A DNA stretch of 64,000 nucleotides from Haliscomenobacter sp965225875 (lineage in GTDB: Bacteria > Bacteroidota > Bacteroidia > Chitinophagales > Saprospiraceae): contig NZ_CBDDBS010000001.1 in the NCBI RefSeq assembly GCF_965225875.1, forward strand, positions 434,001-498,000, given 5' to 3'. Made by a program: the position numbers and the translations under genes. Below, one piece after another: positions 60,049 through 64,000 of this stretch. Position 1 is the stretch's first letter. The number at the start of each line of letters is the position of its first letter. The notes beneath the pieces are model-generated. The model did not search any database. It had not been told where the DNA came from and saw nothing but the letters and a program-made list of their open reading frames with translations.

Positions 60049-61452
60049 ATGAAATACGATGTAACTGTGATCGGCTCTGGCCCCGGGGGGTATGTAGCCG
60101 CCATTCGTTGCGCCCAGTTGGGACTCAAAACTGCCATTATCGAGCGGTACAATGCCCTGGGGGGCACCTGTTTGAACGTGGGTTGTATCCCATCCAAAGC
60201 ATTGCTTGATTCTTCAGAGCACTATCATGCGGCTCATGAAAAATTCAGCGAGCACGGCATTGAGCTGGAAAACCTGAAAGTGAACATGCCCCAAATGATC
60301 AAGCGCAAAAACGACGTGGTAAGCCAGACGGTCAAAGGGGTGGAGTTTTTGATGAAAAAAAATAAAATCGAAGTCTATTACGGCTTTGGTTCTTTTGTCA
60401 ATGCCAACTTGATCAAAGTGACCAAAGAAGATGGCACTACTCAGGACATCGAAACCGACAAAACCATTATCGCCACTGGTTCCAAGCCCATCGTGCCTGC
60501 GAGTTTCAATTACGATAAAAAACGGGTCATCACTTCTACCGAAGCACTGAACATTCAGGAAGTACCTGGCCGGATTGTCATCATTGGGGGCGGGGTGATT
60601 GGCCTGGAATTGGGTTCGGTATATGCCCGCCTAGGCACCCAGATCGATGTGATCGAGTATCTGGATCGCATTATCCCCGGGATGGATGGTGACTGCAGTA
60701 AGGAACTGCAACGCTCACTCGGTAAGGCTGGCATCAAGTTCCACCTCAAACACATGGTGACTGCCGTGACTCCTTCCGCAGACAAGGTAGTAGTGGAATA
60801 CCAAAAACGCGATACTGACGAAAAACTTAGCATTGAAGCAGACTATTGCCTGGTGGCCATTGGTCGTCGACCTTTTACCGATAAATTGGGGCTGGAAAAC
60901 GCCGGCGTACAATTGGATGAAAAAGGCCGGGTGCTGGTAGATGACCACCTGCAAACCAACATACCTGGCATCTACGCCATCGGCGACGTGATCAAAGGGG
61001 CCATGTTGGCGCATAAAGCGGAAGAAGAAGGGGTTTTTGTTGCCGAAACCATTGTCGGCCAAAAACCTCATATCGACTACAACCTCATCCCAGGCGTAGT
61101 GTACACCTGGCCAGAAGTAGCGGGTGTAGGTCAAACCGAAGAACAACTCAAAGAAGCGGGTGTGCCTTACAAAGTAGGCAAATTCCCCTTCAAAGCCCTG
61201 GGCCGCGCCCGGGCGAGTATGGACACGGATGGGATGGTGAAAGTGTTGTCCCACCAGGTGAGTGATGAAATTTTGGGCGTACACATGGTCGGCCCACGTA
61301 CTGCGGATATGATTGCAGAAGCGGTAGCCTTGATGGAATTCCGGGCTTCGGCGGAGGATGCGGCGCGGATGAGCCACGCGCACCCGACGTATACGGAAGC
61401 GTTTAAGGAAGCGGCATTGGCAGCGACGGGGAACCGGGCGCTGCATATGTAA
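60049..61452 (+). CDS. lpdA: Dihydrolipoyl dehydrogenase
   Basis: 467 residues from the ATG at 60049. FAD-binding GSGPGGY near the N-terminus, the redox-active disulfide GGTCLNVGCIPSK, a second Rossmann fold with IIGGGVIGLELG, IYAIGDV for FAD, and the HAHPTYTE catalytic histidine-glutamate pair. It is the E3 subunit of pyruvate, 2-oxoglutarate or branched-chain dehydrogenase complexes and reoxidises dihydrolipoamide with NAD+. It is transcribed alone here, with a clear intrinsic terminator hairpin 18 bp after the stop. Confidence 0.96.
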   Translation: MKYDVTVIGSGPGGYVAAIRCAQLGLKTAIIERYNALGGTCLNVGCIPSKALLDSSEHYHAAHEKFSEHGIELENLKVNMPQMIKRKNDVVSQTVKGVEFLMKKNKIEVYYGFGSFVNANLIKVTKEDGTTQDIETDKTIIATGSKPIVPASFNYDKKRVITSTEALNIQEVPGRIVIIGGGVIGLELGSVYARLGTQIDVIEYLDRIIPGMDGDCSKELQRSLGKAGIKFHLKHMVTAVTPSADKVVVEYQKRDTDEKLSIEADYCLVAIGRRPFTDKLGLENAGVQLDEKGRVLVDDHLQTNIPGIYAIGDVIKGAMLAHKAEEEGVFVAETIVGQKPHIDYNLIPGVVYTWPEVAGVGQTEEQLKEAGVPYKVGKFPFKALGRARASMDTDGMVKVLSHQVSDEILGVHMVGPRTADMIAEAVALMEFRASAEDAARMSHAHPTYTEAFKEAALAATGNRALHM

Positions 61453-61470
61453 ATTGATGCGTTGCACGAC

Positions 61471-61505
61471 CCACCCGAAGGTTTGGAACCTTCGGGTGGG
61501 GATTT
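61471..61505 (+). terminator. Intrinsic terminator of lpdA
   Basis: CCACCCGAAGGTT (61471-61483) pairs perfectly over 13 bp with AACCTTCGGGTGG (61487-61499), loop TGG, then GGATTTT. It also lies in front of the convergent membrane-protein gene. Confidence 0.75.
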
Positions 61506-61533
61506 TAGATTTGTGGGTAGTACTTTAGAGTGT

Positions 61534-61923
61534 TTAATTTTTCCTGGCAATGGTTTTGAACTCAAGCATCACTACTACCATGATAACCACCATTTCCTGC
61601 AAAAAATACAAGAGTCCCCACTGGGTCAGTTCTTGACGAAAGTAGATCACCAATGCAGCTGTCAAACAGCAATACAACAGGTTGACTATCGCAATCCCTC
61701 GCAGATAAGGCCGCCAATTCTCCTTGAACCAGCGATAATTCCAAAACGAGTAGATCGCAAACAGGGCGGCAAGCGCAGCCAGCCCATATAGGACATTGCT
61801 GGGCATGCCGAAGATGGGTTGGAAGCTGGGCAATGCTACGCCTAAAAGGAAGGCGGAGAGTAAGGCGCCGAGGCAGTCGAGGAGGAAGACGAGTTTGGGA
61901 TTGGAGGTGATTTTGTTTAGCAT
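61534..61923 (-). CDS. Small integral membrane protein
   Basis: 129 residues from the ATG at 61923, with four hydrophobic segments (LVFLLDCLGALLSAFLLGVA, VLYGLAALAALFAIYSFW, IAIVNLLYCCLTAALVIY and YFLQEMVVIMVVVML). No function recognised; it resembles small DUF proteins of Bacteroidota. Adjacent to the DUF6882-like gene on the same strand, 10 bp after that gene's stop, so probably co-transcribed. Confidence 0.65.
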   Translation of the reverse strand: MLNKITSNPKLVFLLDCLGALLSAFLLGVALPSFQPIFGMPSNVLYGLAALAALFAIYSFWNYRWFKENWRPYLRGIAIVNLLYCCLTAALVIYFRQELTQWGLLYFLQEMVVIMVVVMLEFKTIARKN

Positions 61924-61933
61924 TGTCAAGTAC

Positions 61934-62686
61934 TTATTTTGTTAAATTAAACGCCTTAATTTCAAAATAACAATCTTCACAAACCAGTTTTATCCCCGCA
62001 AATTCCATGGATTCATCATTCCAACCATCCGTGCGCAGCCTTTCCAACTCACACTGATCACACCAGGCTTGTAAATCATCATCTTCCTCTACTTCCATAC
62101 CTTTGTAGCTTGGGAATGCTTCTTCAAACCCGGTTTGGGTTTCGGTGTTCAAATGCTGGCAGATGAAAGCCATACGATTTGCACCGTGCTTTTCACAAGT
62201 GATGGTTTGTTCTTTTATCTTGGCGGCAACATCATTGTCGATCTGCTCCATCACCAACATGTATTTTTCCACTTGTTCAGACTTGACGTTGTACCCGCCA
62301 ATTCCACCTAGAACTTGATGGGCAATGGCAATGAACTCCCAACCAGCATACTCATCACTTTCAAAATACCCTTCAATCAGCTTGTCATACCCCTTTTCAG
62401 TCCCAAACGTTTTAAGGCGTAAAGTTTGATCCTTACTTTTTTCAATGGAGTGGGAATTGTGCCAGGCCCATAACCAGGTTCCAGTGTTAGCTGAATAGGT
62501 CCCAATTGGGATATATTTGAAATTGATCTCGGTATCGTCTGTCGATAGAGTCAATAACTCGGTGGCTTGATCGTAAAACCAATTGGTGTAATCGTCAAGT
62601 TGAAAATGCGAACGGAAGCGATCTTGGGTATCATGAAACGCTTCGAATGCATTGCCTAGGAATTCAATGTAGCCGATTGATTGCAT
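61934..62686 (-). CDS. DUF6882-like protein with C-terminal cysteine cluster
   Basis: 250 residues. The N-terminal 150 residues have the DUF6882 block ANTGTWLWAWHNSHSI and FIAIAHQVLGGIGGY. The C-terminal part carries CEKHG, QAWCDQCELERL and LVCEDCYFEIKAF, a probable zinc-binding arrangement of six cysteines with a histidine. Function unknown. It lies 22 bp from the next upstream gene on the same strand, so these are likely in one operon. Confidence 0.7.
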   Translation of the reverse strand: MQSIGYIEFLGNAFEAFHDTQDRFRSHFQLDDYTNWFYDQATELLTLSTDDTEINFKYIPIGTYSANTGTWLWAWHNSHSIEKSKDQTLRLKTFGTEKGYDKLIEGYFESDEYAGWEFIAIAHQVLGGIGGYNVKSEQVEKYMLVMEQIDNDVAAKIKEQTITCEKHGANRMAFICQHLNTETQTGFEEAFPSYKGMEVEEDDDLQAWCDQCELERLRTDGWNDESMEFAGIKLVCEDCYFEIKAFNLTK

Positions 62687-62708
62687 GTTTTATGGTTATT
62701 GGCTCAGG

Positions 62709-63329
62709 TTAAAAAGGTAAATCATCTTCTGAGTGTCCCGCAGAATCAGCGTCACTGAGTCCTGTTTCTAACTTATGTTCTTCTCCGAATGGATTGTTGA
62801 AATTGCGAATCATATTGCCATTCCAATTGCCATCATATTCGGCGGCCAAGATTAAATCTCGATAGTCATCCGAGTTTTTTATTTCTTCCTTCAGTCGTTC
62901 GATATCTCCTGCCGATAAATACAATAGGCATCTTGATAATCTGAAGCTATTTGTCTTAAAATTATAGTTTAGTGTATAAGCACTCTCATAATCATAAAGT
63001 AGTGTTATCGCTTTGAAATACTCTTCGGCCCTATAATTTTTGCGAATAAATTCCTTGATATCTTCTGGCAAACCATCTTCCAAATAAGGCGCGCAAATTT
63101 TCCATGCCCGCCCAATTTCAATAGCCGATGTTTCTGAAAAATTGGAGGCATTCATCAAGTTGCCTGCAAGTTGTGGTCTGCCGCGTTTGGCGTCAGCTTC
63201 GCTGTCTTTTTTGAGTTTCAACGCTAAATGACGCAAGAACGCTTCAAGTGCATCATACCTTAAATCACCAATTTCCTTGGCAAGTGATTCTAGATCTGGA
63301 TAATATTTGAGGCTTGTTTTGTGTACCAT
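62709..63329 (-). CDS. Uncharacterised soluble helical protein
   Basis: 206 residues, mainly helical, with YDALEAFLRHLALKLKKDSEADAKRGR near the N-terminus, EIGRAWKICAPYLEDGLP in the middle and a low-complexity acidic end (DSAGHSEDDLPF). I do not recognise a family. The first half resembles small proteins encoded beside DUF6882 genes. It is followed at 22 bp by the DUF6882-like gene. Confidence 0.55.
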   Translation of the reverse strand: MVHKTSLKYYPDLESLAKEIGDLRYDALEAFLRHLALKLKKDSEADAKRGRPQLAGNLMNASNFSETSAIEIGRAWKICAPYLEDGLPEDIKEFIRKNYRAEEYFKAITLLYDYESAYTLNYNFKTNSFRLSRCLLYLSAGDIERLKEEIKNSDDYRDLILAAEYDGNWNGNMIRNFNNPFGEEHKLETGLSDADSAGHSEDDLPF

Positions 63330-63367
63330 AGTTACTTGTATTTATTTTAAAAGATTATATCATTCAG

Positions 63368-64000
63368 CTACCCCCCAAACAACTCCCCCAATCCCAATTC
63401 CCGATCCACTAAACCCCGGCTATGCTCATTCTCCAATACCCCATACGTACTGATAAACGTCAAAAACACCTGCTTCTTTGTCTTTGAGTAGTGCTTAAAC
63501 AATGCCACTTTTTTCCGTAAATCCGCCGCGTAGGCTTTGCTGAGGATGTATTCTGAATTCGCCCATTTGATTTCACACAGGTTGATCACCTTATCATCCC
63601 GATCGATCAAGAGATCAATTTGGCAGCCGTCCATACCTTCGGAACCTTTGCGGTAAAAAGCCGAAGCGGTGGCGAATACCCCGGAAATACCGAGCGCCTT
63701 TTTGATTTCAGGCACGTGTTTGAGGCAAATGCTTTCAAAAGCGTAACCACTCCAGGCATGGAAAGCCGGGCTGGCGTGAAAACTTTGCCAAATACCCGCC
63801 CCTTCTTTTTTTAAAGTCTCGATGAATTTGAGGTAGAACAAGGAGTATTCATCACTCAAGCGAAAAAGTGAATCCCTTTTAACCCGTCCGAAGGGTAGGT
63901 ATTCCGCAATGAAGCCGGAATGTTGCAGCTCTTCCAGGGTTTTGCTCAAGCCGCCACCGTTGGAGATTCCACTACTTTGCCCAATTTCCAATCTACTCAA
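63368..64000 (-). CDS. AAA-family ATPase with DUF234-type nuclease-like domain, C-terminal fragment
   Basis: The gene continues past the right edge; 210 codons of the 3' part are visible. The first part has a winged-helix-like section (LEELQHSGFIAEYLPFG, FRLSDEYSLFYLKFI). Then comes the DUF234 section with a PD-(D/E)XK-like pattern: CQIDLLIDRDDKVINLCEIKW. This is the tail of the large archaeo-eubacterial 'ATP-binding protein, DUF234/AAA_14' family, often mobile or solitary. The Walker motifs are outside the window. Its function is not established; such genes are usually accessory. Confidence 0.8.
   Translation of the reverse strand: MSRLEIGQSSGISNGGGLSKTLEELQHSGFIAEYLPFGRVKRDSLFRLSDEYSLFYLKFIETLKKEGAGIWQSFHASPAFHAWSGYAFESICLKHVPEIKKALGISGVFATASAFYRKGSEGMDGCQIDLLIDRDDKVINLCEIKWANSEYILSKAYAADLRKKVALFKHYSKTKKQVFLTFISTYGVLENEHSRGLVDRELGLGELFGG

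Noticed and set aside
1..64000. CRISPR arrays, tRNA or rRNA genes
   Set aside because: No regularly spaced direct repeats with spacers and no cloverleaf or rRNA-like sequence seen on reading; a tRNAscan run could still find one I missed.
1..64000. Complete insertion sequences or integrases
   Set aside because: No DDE transposase, tyrosine recombinase or serine recombinase protein among the frames; only MITE/REP-like inverted repeats are present.

Overview
The window reads as a chromosome segment of a Bacteroidota member, most likely of the Saprospiria (Haliscomenobacter/Lewinella-like). The pointers are a secreted protein with a C-terminal type IX secretion (Por) sorting domain, an S41 tricorn-like protease, a DUF6882 protein, A/T-rich leaders without Shine-Dalgarno sites, and TAnnTTTG-type -7 elements. 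The genus is an inference. I saw no rRNA, tRNA, CRISPR array, complete insertion sequence or replication origin.

Layout. (1) 1-2382: the end of an ABC-transporter ATPase gene and two ABC-2 permeases, an ordinary export operon. (2) 2449-42248: a 40 kb accessory block in which almost every gene looks like a conflict/antiphage component. It holds eight clear TIR proteins with different partners: Cap12-type TIR + unknown domain next to a cysteine desulfurase, TIR-TM, TIR-propeller, TIR-WD40 (frameshifted), TIR-REC, TIR-STING, TIR-NACHT-HEAT and a bare TIR. It also holds several TIR-like proteins, a giant DUF4062-NACHT-TPR protein, a patatin lipase, a DUF4231 2-TM protein, and a gasdermin-like protein beside a CHAT (caspase-like) protease. 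(3) 42256-64000: mostly housekeeping genes (MoxR AAA+, tricorn-like protease, inositol monophosphatase, DsbA-like protein, ADP-ribosylglycohydrolase, T9SS cargo, ClpB, class III aminotransferase, MobA-like fusion, dihydrolipoyl dehydrogenase), ending in a truncated DUF234-type ATPase gene.

How the genes may work together. From 37922 down to 28240 seven genes lie on the minus strand with gaps of only 19-51 bp and a strong hairpin at the end: patatin, TIR-NACHT-HEAT, a 153-residue protein, a multi-TM protein, TIR-STING, a zinc nucleoside/nucleotide deaminase and TIR-REC. This looks like one transcript combining membrane lysis, NAD+ depletion and nucleotide-pool attack. No CD-NTase is visible, so the source of the STING ligand is open. 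Next to it, 39599-42248 pairs a 237-residue protein resembling the gasdermin N-terminal domain with a CHAT protease.

Four multi-TM proteins (8676, 12780, 13889, 26914) end in the same diverged domain: an [L/F]-R-[S/R]-F strand, then a hydrophobic strand and a conserved glutamate placed as in TIR domains. They look like an undescribed family of membrane-tethered TIR-like effectors. Two long inverted-repeat elements (56353-56510, 59166-59298) in the housekeeping part look like MITE or REP-type repeats.
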